Source of the DNA: Cryphonectria parasitica EP155
Lineage: Eukaryota; Ascomycota; Sordariomycetes; Diaporthales; Cryphonectriaceae
Direction: 5' to 3'
Assembly (NCBI RefSeq): GCF_011745365.1
Contig: NW_024468914.1
Coordinates: 1-64,000 of the forward strand
Length of the DNA: 64,000 nt
Numbering within the stretch: position 1 is the stretch's first letter; the number at the start of each line of letters is the position of its first letter. Under the pieces are notes generated by a model, which saw nothing but the letters and a program-made list of their open reading frames with translations, did no database searches and had not been told where the DNA came from. This document shows, one piece after another, positions 1-10,756 of this stretch. The position numbers and the translations under genes are program-made.

Positions 1-187
1 GGCCTAGGCTTTTGCCCTGGCCCTTGGCTATTCGGCCTATATATCCGTATTAAGTCTTTTCCTCCGCTGGCAGGCAAGCTCTTCTGTACCTCTTCTACCC
101 TTGTACTTGGCATCCTCGCGTTTACTTCCTCGCGTCTCGCACCTGGGTGTCCTCGCGTTTATCTATCATCGCTTTCCTTTCACTATC

Positions 188-3025
188 ATGGCTAATAGCA
201 ATGCTTTCAACCAGCTTAGCCATGCGAGATATACCTCTATCCAGAAGCAGATCGATGCCCACGATGCCATAGCACAGTTCTCTCTTGGTACCCTCAAAGA
301 CCTCCCACGCATTAAGGTTCCAGGACGATCCCATGCCTTTGTCCCAGCTCGCTGGATGCCAACATCATCGGCCAAGAGGAAGCGCCACGGGTCTGATATC
401 TGGCATTTCGGCGAGAAGCTCTTCGAGGTCATCGTACAGGCTGACGGCACATGCAAAGTTGCAGCGGATTGGTGGTTCTGTCGCCTCTGCGATCAAAATA
501 ATCGACAGACCTTATATACTACGCGTAACAGTATCTCGACAAGCATATCAGCAGCTCTAAAGCATCTCGAAGGTCGCGATAACGAGGGCCATAACCTTGG
601 CAAGCTGAAAGAGCTTGTTGCAGAGGCAGAGAAAGAGGAGGTTAGCCCAGAGGAGCTTGGCCGGCGAAAGCGGCGAAGAATAAATCATCGTGGCCTTTTC
701 AACAACAGCAGTCTATATACAGCGCCTGATGCCTTGAAAGACGCTGCCAACGCTCCAACTCGTGCAGTTGTTAGTCTTGCGAAGAAGGCTATAACAGAGC
801 TGGTTGCTTGTTGCGATATACCTCTTTCAACTCTCGAGGCGCCTCAGTTCCGCCAGCTGTTGATGGTCTGGAATAGCACCCTGACGGAGCACTTTTTCCC
901 TCGAAGTGATGGCACAGTGATGAGATGGCTGTTTGAGGCGTTTCACGAGAACCTAGCTGGTCTTCAGCTCCAGCTCCAGCGCGAGGCTATCTCGAAGATT
1001 CATCTATCTGCTGATCTCTGGACCTCGCCTAACCACAAAGGCATTCTAGCAGTGGTTGCGCATTTTGTTGATAGCGATGCAAAGCTGCGAAATCGCCTTA
1101 TAGCAGTGAGGATGATCAACGGCCAGCATACTGGCGAGAACCTCCAGTGGCATCTCCATCAGGTTATTATGGCTTTTCAGCTTGAGGAGCGGCTCGGCTG
1201 GCTTACTTTTGATAACGACAGCACGAACGACAAGGCAACAAGGCTTCTTTTTCGCAAGATGTACGGCTTCAATCATCGTGAAGCTGAGAAGCTGCGGATT
1301 GAACGGCGATGCCGCTGCTGGGGCCATATTATTAACCTTATTGTCAAAGGCTTCCTCTCTGGTAACGCTAAACAGATACTCGAGGCTGAAGACAGCGATG
1401 CTGATGAGGTAAGTCGAGCTGTTTTGTATCTTCCTGGCTTATTGCTAATATTTAAGCAGGAACTCGAGCAACAGAGGAATCAGTGGGATCAGTGGCAGCG
1501 AGAAGGACCTATACGCCGCGCTCATCTTATTGTAGTCTTCCTCAAGGCAAGTGTACAGCGGGTCCAGGACTTCGAGAAGATTGTTCAGAACTCTTTGTTT
1601 TCTCCAGAGGACCAAGATCTCGAGGACACTACAGCCTTTTTGGCAGAAGCCCTTCCTCAGCCAACAGCACAAGACCTCACGATGCCACCACCACCGCTTC
1701 CTACAGACTCTACAGATGAGCAAACTGGCGATATATCTACCTTGCGGCCAGTGGTAGCTCAGGAGACGCGATGGAACTCAACAGAGGCTGAGATATCGCG
1801 GCTGCTGAAGCTGAAAAGACCTATTGATTTCTGGATTAAAGAGCAAGTTCGAAGCGGTGCTAAAATACAACCTTTGAGTGAGCAGGACTGGCGAGTGCTT
1901 GAGGCAACTCGAGATCTTTTGCAGCCATTCCTATAGCATACAAAACACCACGAGGGGAACGCTGTAGCTGTTCATGATGTCCTCAGTTCTTTGTGGGATC
2001 TCGAGAAGCATTTGCGGTCCTTTCAGGAGAGATTTGGAGGCAGAAAAACGTATGCTGAAGAAGAAATCCTTGAGGAGATTATTGTCTCGCCAAATGCAGA
2101 GAAACCAGCCCTCCAGCGGCCCTCATCGCGATATCAGGCCCCTTCAAGACCTTCCTCTCGGCCCTCGCCTCGACCCTCCCCTCGACCCTCCTCTCGACTT
2201 TACTCTCGGCCCTCCTCTCAGCGTTCCTCTCGGCCCTCCCCTCGACCCTCCCCTCGATCCTCCCCTCGCCGTCGAGCTTCACAGTCTTCAGATATATTTC
2301 CCAGCACTCCAGTACGGGAATGGCCAGATGTTGGTTCTCAACAAGAGGCTGAGATATACCCCGAGGAATGTGGGCTTGAAGGTGCTGAGTTTCTGAGAGA
2401 ATCAGTAGCCCACGCGTTGGCAATTCTCAAGCGATATAAGAGCAAGCTTCGCGAATGCCCTATATATTTTGCTGCTGCTGTTTTGCATCCGAAATATCGC
2501 CTGGTTGGTATTCGTACAGCAGCGCCAGCTATTGCTGACGATGTTGAACAAGAGTTTAAGGCTTTTTACGAGAAATATTGGGCATATAAAGATCCAGCCT
2601 TATCATCAGCATCAACACCCAGCTTGCAGGAAGATCAAGAACATAACAAGCCAAAGAAGCAGTGGAGGACCGCCTTCAGGGCACAACCAAGGCCAAAGCA
2701 TCAACGGCCACAGTCAGAGCTGGAGAAATATCTCCAGCTAGAAGAGGACGACGAGGACGACGATGGTTTTGAGCCCCTCGTCTGGTGGGCAGCGCGTAAG
2801 GCCGAGTTTCCAGCCCTCTCACAGATGGCCTTCGACGTCCTATCTATCCCCGCGATGTCGTCCGAATGCGAGAGAGTCTTCAGCCAAGGGAAGCTTACGA
2901 TGTCCTCGCAGAGGAGGAGAATGAAGAGCAGCACTCTCGAGCTCCTTTTGTGCCTCAAGGACTGGCTGAAAAATGGAACGCTGGCAGGACCAGCAGCAGA
3001 GATGAGGAGGAAAGGCATTGCCTAG
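188..3025 (+). pseudogene. hAT transposase, interrupted by one in-frame stop
   Basis: Reading starts at the ATG at 188. A BED-like zinc finger region comes first (WWFCRLC near 466-489, followed by TSISAALKHLEG). Next is the RNase-H-like DDE core with conserved blocks LSADLWTSP (about 1006-1032) and LTFDNDSTNDKAT (about 1201-1240), then CWGHIINLIVKGF. The C-terminal hAT dimerisation domain lies at about 2790-2970 (ALSQMAFDVLSIPAMSSECE...). A 51-bp intron is likely at 1409-1459 (GTAAGT...GCTAAT...AAGCAG); it is also open in frame. A TAG at 1934-1936 splits an otherwise continuous frame into 611 upstream codons and the second half, so the copy is probably not autonomous. Between core and dimerisation domain is a Ser/Pro/Arg repeat tract. 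Family assignment is firm; inactivity is inferred from the stop. Confidence 0.85.
2146..2277 (+). repeat. Tandem Ser-Pro-Arg codon repeat inside the transposase
   Basis: About eleven imperfect copies of a 12-bp unit close to CCCTCGCCTCGA or CCCTCCCCTCGA encode RPSPRPS-type repeats between the catalytic and dimerisation domains. The reading frame is kept throughout. It is probably a replication-slippage expansion in a disordered linker. Confidence 0.75.
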
Positions 3026-3328
3026 CAGCTTTTTGCCAAAAAAAGGCATTCGAGGGGGTCAGAAATGTTTCTTTCAGCACTTGAGCGAGGGACCTCGCGC
3101 GGATCAGAGCGTAACAAGGAAAACTATCATCATATGCCTCTGTACCGGTTGAACCACGTGCGTAGCTCATTTGTTACTCTCACCACCTTTCGTTTCGTAT
3201 ATCTATCGTACATTCCTAATCCGGTATAGTGACCAAGTCACCAAGCGAATCAAGCGGCCAGGTACTAGAAGACAAGCAAGCGGCCAAAATAGTTAGCAAG
3301 TCAAGTGGAGGGCTACCGCTTGCCTTGA

Positions 3329-4999
3329 CTTGACTTGTGTGGAACGCTGCCGGCATATCATCACCCACTGCTCCAATCCGATGAAGTCTCCTCACGATCC
3401 TACACAGAGCCGATAACGTCCGAAAATCCTCTCAATGCTTGGAGCTTCAGGGTAAGCAGATCATACTCTCTTACAAAGGCAAACTTTCAACCCTGTTAGA
3501 TTGAGATTGACGAGAAGACATCTGTTCAGACCGTGATTAAACCAACCGGCACTGGGCCCTTATCGGGCAAAACAGTGGCTATCAAGGACAACGTCTCGGT
3601 CGCTGGTCTTCCACTGACAGGAGGAACACATCCATATCACCTGAGCAAAGACCAGCCCTATCCTATCTCGACCTTTGACGCTCCCGTCGTGACACGGGTG
3701 CTGGAGGCCGGGGCTACGGTCATTGGGACGTCGACGTGCGAGAACTACTGCATGTCAGCCCTGAGCTTCACCAGCGCGACAGGACCAGTGGACAATCCTT
3801 GGCTCCAGGGATACGAGTGCGGTGGCAGCAGCTCGGGAAGTGCGGCCCTTGTAGGGATCAAGAGCGTGCGGGACTGGCAAAGGAAACACAAGGACACAAG
3901 TGACGACAAAGAAGACGACAAGGACCATGACAAATTGGGCGAGGGCGCCGACTTCGCCCTCGGTGCAGACCAAGGAGGCAGCATCCGCCAGCCGGCCGGC
4001 TATTCTGGCATCTACGGCCTGAAACCGACACACGGCCTGGTGCCATACACGGGGCTCACGGCGCTGTATCCTGCTATAGATCACTGTGGGCCCATTGCAG
4101 GATCAGTACGTGATACTGCCCTCCTACTCGCCGTGCTGGCTGGATACGATGGCCTCGACCCGCGCATGACGCCCGAGACGCCCCTTCGGCAGAACGTGGC
4201 CCCCTATCACGAACTTCTCGACGCAGCCATCGAGACCCGCAAGGCAGCTGGCGACTGGACGCCCACGACTGCAGCACGTGGTCTGCGCATCGGCATTCTG
4301 AAGGAGGCGTGGTCGGCACCACAGCTCAGTGCTGAGGTTGCCGCCGTGGTCCACAAGGCTGGCGAGCGATTTGGAACCCTCGGGGGCGTCGTCGAGGAGG
4401 TCAGCGTCCCACTTCACATGCTCGGCGCCGACATCTTCACCGCCGTGACAAGAGCAGACATGGCAGATGTGTTCATCTACAACAAACCACCAGACCTCCT
4501 CAGCTGGCCTCTCGCCGATCTCGACCCGCCAGTGCCCAACAGGCAGTGGTACCAGACAATGAACAAGGCCGCGCCTACGGTCGTCAATAAATTGCTCAAC
4601 GGGACGTTTCTCAACCAGCAGAGAGATCGCTTCCCTCTTGCCGCGAGGGGCAAGGCCGTGACGCATGCGCATGAACTACGAGCGGCCTACGTTGCGGCGC
4701 TGGACAAGTATGATGTGTTAATTCTGCCTGTGAACCCGACTGTGGCAATGAGGCATCCTACTGGGGAGCTGAGTGTGAGAGACAAGCAGGCGCTTGCGCT
4801 GGGCAACACGTGGAATACATGTCCCTTCAACCTGACGGGTCATCCAGGCTTGGTCATACCTGTGGGATGGGGGCAGACGCCAGATGGCCAGGAAAAGCTG
4901 CCTATTGGGATGCAGATGATAGGGAAGAGATGGGGTGAGGAGAAGCTGTTCCTAGCTGCGGCAGCCTGGGAGGTTGGAGGTTTTGGTCTTGATCCCTGA
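3329..4999 (+). pseudogene. Amidase-signature hydrolase, 5' end missing
   Basis: This is an amidase-signature enzyme, a family that hydrolyses carboxamides through a Ser-cisSer-Lys triad. The Lys lies in GKTVAIKDN (codon 3584-3586), the cis-Ser in GGSSSGS (near 3823-3843), and the nucleophilic Ser in DQGGSIRQPA (codon 3980-3982). The body (exon 3500-4999) resembles the wide-spectrum Rhodococcus-type amidases, with a fungal Asp/Lys-rich insert between the two serine motifs. A short upstream exon ending at 3451 is joined by a 48-bp intron (3452-3499, GTAAGC...TTAG). It supplies a plausible N-terminal piece, PITSENPLNAWSFR. That exon frame is open only back to 3329 and has no ATG. The sequence just upstream is transposon terminus, so the promoter and first part of the gene appear to be lost. 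An undetected upstream exon is the alternative. Confidence 0.75.
3452..3499 (+). other. Amidase intron
   Basis: A 48-bp intron with donor GTAAGC and acceptor TTAG. Removing it joins NAWSFR to IEIDEKTSVQ in phase 0, as expected for the N-terminal region of this amidase family. Confidence 0.7.
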
Positions 5000-5012
5000 G
5001 CAGGACAGTGCG

Positions 5013-5498
5013 TCAATGAAGATACACAAGTAAATACGCAGCCACTCTTTGCAAACTATTTAGTCTTGGAACACTTTTCCGGCGATGCTCCGCTGCCGTA
5101 CGTCCAAGGCCGCATCGGCAACCAAATCCAGGCTCAGTAACCATGGCCTCGTGTGCGCTCTTCTGAGCCTGGATGAATCGACCGTTGCCCGCCAGCTGCG
5201 CTGCCATGTTGGCCGCCGTCCGCTCCTTTGCAGACGAGGGGCTTCTGGCGAAACCTGCGCGGTCGTAACGCTGCAGATCTGCGGGTCGAGCATCCTCTGC
5301 GTGCCGGCCCAGGCGGCGCAGCTCACACCGAGGCCCTTCTCGAAGACGACGACTGGCTGGCCTGGAGTTCTTGTGCGCCTCTGAGGTAAAGGAAAATGCA
5401 GAGCCATTGGCGCCTCTAACGAGACCTTCATATGGCGTTGCAATTGAGTCCCACGAATCGTCAGACACCGTTGTTTGCGTGGTCTGATGAGACTCCAC
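5013..5498 (-). CDS. Unrecognised open reading frame, 161 codons
   Basis: An ATG-initiated frame of 161 codons on the minus strand, rich in Arg, Ala and Ser, with no domain I recognise. A second minus-strand frame of similar length overlaps it (5060-5602), so the openness may reflect GC-rich composition and not coding. The local GC is higher than in the AT-rich stretch that follows, which would fit a small gene or the relic of one. Treat as doubtful. Confidence 0.2.
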   Translation of the reverse strand: MESHQTTQTTVSDDSWDSIATPYEGLVRGANGSAFSFTSEAHKNSRPASRRLREGPRCELRRLGRHAEDARPADLQRYDRAGFARSPSSAKERTAANMAAQLAGNGRFIQAQKSAHEAMVTEPGFGCRCGLGRTAAEHRRKSVPRLNSLQRVAAYLLVYLH

Positions 5499-5602
5499 GG
5501 CCGGGCTGTAGTATTAAGCGAGCACAGGATCAAGGTTTGAAGGTTCACAGTTACAGGAATAAGGTTCTGACAAGGCTGTGGTGTTGTTCGGCTGGGATGC
5601 AC

Positions 5603-6862
5603 TATGCCACGTTTGAGGATTGCTTACTTGTTTAGGTAATCTAGTATATGTGCATGAGTATTTACTTTGGGAAAAGCTCGGAGGGGATAGTTTCTCAAGG
5701 AGTAGTTGAAGCTATTCGACAGGAGGGATACACCCCCAGGTTGACCTACTAAGCACTTACGTACCAAGCCAGGCTGGTGTAATTTAAGCCCATGAAACAG
5801 TGATTGAACAGAGGCCTCTCTTATTGCGGACCTTGAACGATCAACGGACGCAATTGTATTCATCTCGTCGATTTTTGTGCTCTTACAATCATGTCGTGCT
5901 GCAGCATTTTACTGACGAGACAAATATCATTTGACACAGGTCAACTGTAACGTGATTCAGTTGTGTGGCTTCGCTTCTCAATCCTCATGCCACTTGCTGC
6001 CATCTGAGCACTCATAAAAATTCGAAAGACAATAAAAATTAGCTAATCAAAGATCTTCCACTTCACTTGGCTTTTCTGCCTACTGACATGAATATAGCAA
6101 GTTGGAGAAAGAGAGAGAACGAAAAAGAAAAAAATTGCATCATCATCAGCGTTGTGGAAGACGACAAAAAGCTCAACATTATGCTCGAGCATATGCAAGG
6201 CAATCCGCAGATAAATCTAACCACTAGTATTGAACAGAGCGATATTCTTACAGTATTGAATGCATGACCTCCTGTTACACCATTACACACCTTACGGAGG
6301 AGATTGGGTAGCTTTTGGAGAGAATGGAGAGGATCCAAGGGCGTACAGAGGTTTATTATCAGGCGTACAATTTGAGGATTTATGGAGGAGTAAACATATT
6401 ATTTACTATGTCAGACGAGGGATATCTAAGATGCATCGAGATAACCAAAAGAACACCATCTGCCGAATGTCGTGTGTCTCCTCCATTTGGATCGTGCGGT
6501 TACAGCACCTAAATCATGACGTCTTCCAAACCGGCCCAAGTCTCGTTCCACAGGCCTGGAAGATTTTGTACGGAGTCACGTCATATAGTCACTAAAGTAC
6601 TAGAATTCTGAGACCCACCAAGTGGATTCTTGGCGAATCCAGGAAAAGTTTACCCGTATTAATAAACAGGCGATTGACTTACGAGTTGGGCCCTTCGTCC
6701 GAACACATACTAATAACCTCATACGTTTTGCTGACTTTCCAACTCACCAGCACTAAGCCTCTTCATAAGCTAATGCTTCTCATTCATTGAAAATAAAGAT
6801 AAATAATAGGAAACACCAAGATTTCGGAGCAATCGAGCAAATTTTCAAGGACTTTTCTTACA
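5603..6862. other. Intergenic, AT-rich, no gene seen
   Basis: Only short frames (up to about 110 codons) without recognisable domains or convincing splice pairs. The last few hundred bases presumably hold the promoter of the MDR oxidoreductase starting at 6863. Confidence 0.5.
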
Positions 6863-7982
6863 ATGGCACCTTCAACCACGAAGCAGTGGACAGTCACCGG
6901 CACCGAGAAGGGTTTCGATGGCCTGGAATACGGCGACGTCCCCGTGCCGAAAGTGGGTGACAGCGATGTCCTCGTTAAAATCAACGGAGCCTCGCTCAAC
7001 TACCGCGACCTGATCATTCCCCAGGTGAGTCCACTGAAAATGCAGCAGTCCCACAAAACAAACCTCTGCCGCATGTAATAAATCACTGACGACGACGACG
7101 CACAAGGGCCTATACCCCTTCCCAACCAAATTCCCCGTTGCCGCCTGCTCTGATGGCGCAGGCGAGGTCGTCGAGGTCGGCCCGCGAGTGACGCGCTTCA
7201 AGCCCGGCGACAAGGTCGTGACGCTCTTCAACCAAGGCCACCAGTTTGGCGCCTTCCACGCCGCAGCGGGCACAACAGGCCTAGGCGGTGCCGTCGACGG
7301 TACCCTTCGTCAGTACGGCACCTTTGACGAGAGCGGTCTGGTCCACGCGCCCCAGAACCTCAACGCCATCGAGGCGTCGACGCTCACCTGCGCAGGCCTG
7401 ACAGCCTGGAACGCGCTGTACGGTCTCAAGCCCCTCCTGCCGGGCCAGTGGGTCCTTGTCCAGGGCACCGGAGGTGTTTCCCTCTTCGGCCTGCAGTTCG
7501 CCAAGGCGGCTGGCGCCAAGGTCATCGCGACGAGCTCCTCGGCGGACAAGTGTGAGCAGCTGAAGAAGCTCGGCGCGGACCATGTGATCAACTACCGCGA
7601 GGACACGAGCTGGGGCGCGACCGCGAAGAAGCTGACCCCTGGTGAGGCGGGCGTCGACCATGTCATCGAGGTCGGCGGTGCCGGCACGCTGGAGCAGAGT
7701 GTCGAGGCCATCAAGTTCGAAGGTGTGATTAGCATCATTGGATTCCTGGGTGGCGCGAAGCCCAAGGTCACGGCCCTCGACGCGTTGATGCATATTTGCA
7801 CATTCCGCGGCGTGTATGTGGGGCCTCGTTCCATGCTGGAGGACATGTGCCGGTCTGTGGAGGCGAACGATATTCACCCTGTTCTGGATCCCAAGATCTT
7901 CAGCTTGGACCAGGCTAAAGAGGCCTACCAGTACATGTGGGACAAGAAGCACTTTGGCAAGGTTGCCATCAAAATTGAGTAG
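6863..7982 (+). CDS. Zinc-independent MDR alcohol dehydrogenase/quinone-reductase-like oxidoreductase
   Basis: Two exons, 6863-7024 and 7107-7982, are joined across an 82-bp intron (GTGAGT...CACAAG) and give 345 residues. The N-terminal GroES-like domain (about 1-120) contains LVKINGASLNYRDLIIPQ and GAGEVVEVGPRVTRFKPGDKVV. The Rossmann domain (about 150-300) has the nucleotide loop VQGTGGVSLFGLQFAK, followed by SSSADKCEQLKKLGADHVINY. The cysteine and histidine ligands of the catalytic zinc of classic alcohol dehydrogenases are absent, so it belongs with the NADPH-dependent, zinc-free MDR group. The substrate cannot be told. It stands alone, with no obvious partner genes, and the length is normal for the family. 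Confidence 0.88.
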
Positions 7983-9111
7983 GTATCGATAGACTTAATA
8001 TACAAGTAGGCCGCCAGTGTAAGAGATCCGAATGCAAGAAAACCAACAACTTTTATTCGCATTTCAAAACAAAGCTTTGCGATACTCTACATGGTGATCA
8101 GTTGCAGTCAAGGGAATGTAGTACCGAGTAGGATAAGAATATCTCGTGGGTCCCGTTTCAGCAGCAGTCCAGTCTGAATAGGATCGTTCTTCACAGTTTA
8201 GGGGTGAAGGTGAGACATCAGTGTTTGCTAGTGTGGAATGGGTTCTTGTGTATGCTTTTCGAACTCCGAAATAGACGGATCGACCATACATGACATCCCA
8301 CAAAGGCCTTGTAGCCGATACATCTTCCTGACCTTTGTCCCTCTCGCATCGTGATTCCAAGCTCGAGTGACACCAACAGTTCAGCTTCCAGGTCGCAAGG
8401 ATCGAACCAAGGCCGGCCCACATGTCCTAGCCAAAAGTCATCTACCGATCTCAGCCATGAGTTCCTGACCCGATCGCGGTCGTTCCACGTGCATACAAAG
8501 CTTGTAGATTTGCCATCTGATGCATCCTGGCATGCCTTCTTCACAGAGCCGCAATAGACCCACCATGTCTGCCAGTTTAGACCTTCGCCAAGGGTGATAT
8601 AATCGTGGACCGCACAGTGATCCATCCTCCTTGGTGTACGTATCGACTGAGACGCTGACCTTCGAAAATAGCATCGACTCGTCTGAAGGAAGCCTGCTGC
8701 TTGTCGCTTTCGGGTGGGCCACTGGGCCGCTCGAAGGGAGGATGTCAATTGCGATCGTCCAAGAAGTATGCTCTGCACGCGCACATCTGAGGGAGTCCTA
8801 CCTCGTTGTTTGTTAGTCTCTCCAAGGACTGAGGTAGAACGTCCATTGAGCACGTCCCAGACGGCAATATCGGTACTGACTCGTTATCCTTCACCGGCAT
8901 TTTAAAACGAGGCTCATCTAGACAACTCGCCTTCTTCCAGTCTTCAGGCAAGCCACAAGATCGAGTGGTGGAGCTTCACCTGAATGTATTCGTATATTCT
9001 GCACCTTCTTTCCTGGGGCCTCAAAGTAGTCCCTCAGGCGTCGCGAGCTGGTAGCCTTCTAGAAGGAAACACGCACACGGAATCCTTCGGCGATCCGGTC
9101 GAGCCATGACT
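7983..9111. other. Intergenic; one unrecognised minus-strand frame
   Basis: Contains a 211-codon minus-strand frame at 8218-8853 with several Cys and Trp residues (for example WWVYCGSVKKAC and FVCTWNDRDRV). No domain is recognised, and competing frames overlap it. It may be the remnant of a small protein gene or chance. The 3' ends of the MDR gene and of the Clr5 gene converge here. Confidence 0.35.
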
Positions 9112-10756
9112 TCAGACGTTGAACTTCTCCGTCCGCCAACGAGCCAGTTCGGCAGCCTTTTCGTCCTCGCCCCACTTGGTCAGCCAGCCTTCGAGCTTCA
9201 GGATGTCGGTAACAAGGACGGCGCGTCGCAGGGGGTGGTCTATTTCGATCTCGATGAGCTCGCGCATGTATCGCTCGGCCGTCTCGCGCTGGTCGCGGGC
9301 TTCGGCAGCCGCTGCTAGCCACTCGAGGACATCTGCTCGCAGCTTTGGTTGGCCTTGGAGTAGGTCCTCGAACAGGATCATGATTTTGTCGTTTTTGTAA
9401 GGGTTGCGTCCTTTCGCGCTGTCTGTGTAGTGGAGGTACCAAGCGTATAGTTGGGTCATGTGTTCTGTCCATGCACTGATGGTCCATTGCATCAGTAGAC
9501 GCTTCCATCTCAGACACTGGGATTGGTGAGAGTACTTACTGACGCACACCATACGTCTCCTTGTATTCTTTTAGGGTTTGTTCCATGTTCTTTCCAAGGC
9601 TTGGAGGCAGATTCAAGAACCCAACCTCCCTCCCGTAGACTATCCACGTGGCGAAATTGTAATGGCTTTTCCGAGAACCTGGGATTAAAGCGTCGAGTGA
9701 CTCGCAGTTTATTCGCAAGGCTTGCTGTGCTATCGCTGTGAGGTCACGAGGCTCGGCTTTCATGAGCATTGTCAACATCTGGCGGAGGGGATGACCCTGA
9801 GGCAAGTCGGCTCCCTGCACAGCCGAGGTCGCTACATATTGTATTAGGCTTTTGATGACTTTCGTGAATTGCTCGGCATCGGGAAGCTGGAGGAATCCGT
9901 TGATGATCCAAGACAGGAACATGAAGAAATTGGCGATGAAGGGGATAGGCTGGACCTGGATCAGCATCCTGATGACCTCGGGTGCCTGGCGCATCAGAAC
10001 GAGCGCGTACGACAGCTTCTTCTGCTGCAAAGCCCTCTGGATACCATGGCCCAACAGATTCAGCTGGGTGTATTTGCTGTGTTCATCCCTGGTGATGTTG
10101 AGCTGCTCCACGGTCGAGATCTGGGGCCCCCAACGGCCTTGGTGATAGTCACTGACGCATTTTACCACTGCCTCTGGGATGTAGTACACATCAGGTGCTT
10201 TGATGTTGGCGGACATGATCGACTGTGTTGTCGGCGAGACCAGGCGTCCTCGGCCAGTTTCTGCGTGGTGTCTTCTTCGCCGGAGATGCATGGCCAGCCT
10301 GTCCAGAGAGACGACGCCGCCGTGCTCCAGGCGGACGATGCCGTTCGAGCTCCATGGCTGTTTCTGGAGGACCCGAGAGATGTGCTCGGCCTGACCATCT
10401 TCCAAAGTGATGTTTTTGCGGTAGCCCCAGGCCCTCATGCGGCTCTTGTAAGTCTTGATCCTGCCCCAACCCGTCAGCCAAATACGGTGCAACACCGCAC
10501 GCGTTTCACATGCGCCAAGACTCCCCTGCGGCACTCACGTCGCGCTGAAGCCATAGTCCTTCTTCATGGTGTCCACTACCTGCTTCAAGGTCATGTTCTC
10601 GTCCAGATACAGACGCCTGATGGTCTGCTTGTGCACCGCCCACTCATCGTCAGCCGGCAGCGGCGCACCACCATGCCGCGCGCTCACATCCTCCCAGACG
10701 ATCGGACGTGTTGTCGCCCGCACAGACGACATGGATGTCTTTTTGTCAGTAATCAT
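9112..10756 (-). CDS. Clr5-domain protein
   Basis: Three exons on the minus strand, 10756-10539, 10460-9540 and 9475-9112, total 1503 bp and give 500 residues. Introns are 10461-10538 (donor GTGAGT, acceptor GGGCAG) and 9476-9539 (GTAAGT...CTACTGAT...CATCAG). Splicing of intron 1 reconstitutes the N-terminal Clr5 domain at about residues 20-85: WAVHKQTIRRLYLDENMTL, then YGFSATIKTYKSRMRAWG, then YRKNI. Clr5 was first described in fission-yeast heterochromatic silencing. In filamentous fungi the domain is common and probably DNA-binding, but most members have no assigned function. The remaining 400 residues are helical with no recognised domain. An internal Met (MSSVRATTR) nine codons in is an alternative start. 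Confidence 0.82.

Larger units (their letters stand above)
1..3337 (+). mobile_element. hAT-superfamily DNA transposon, left end outside the window
   Basis: The element is defined by its hAT transposase (next entry). The left terminus is not in the window, so the terminal inverted repeats and the 8-bp target duplication typical of hAT elements cannot be checked. Downstream of the transposase, 3230-3337 is rich in short direct and inverted copies of two words, CAAGCGGCC (near 3248 and 3278) and CAAGTCAAG (3297-3305), facing CTTGACTTG (3324-3332, partly repeated to 3337). Such subterminal repeats are where hAT transposases bind. I infer that the right end lies close to 3337, immediately before the truncated amidase coding sequence. 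The exact boundary is uncertain. Confidence 0.6.

Noticed and set aside
3533..3535. GTG as start of the amidase
   Set aside because: The reading frame continues upstream through 3500 and, by splicing, into an earlier exon with family-like sequence. A GTG start is not expected in this nuclear gene.
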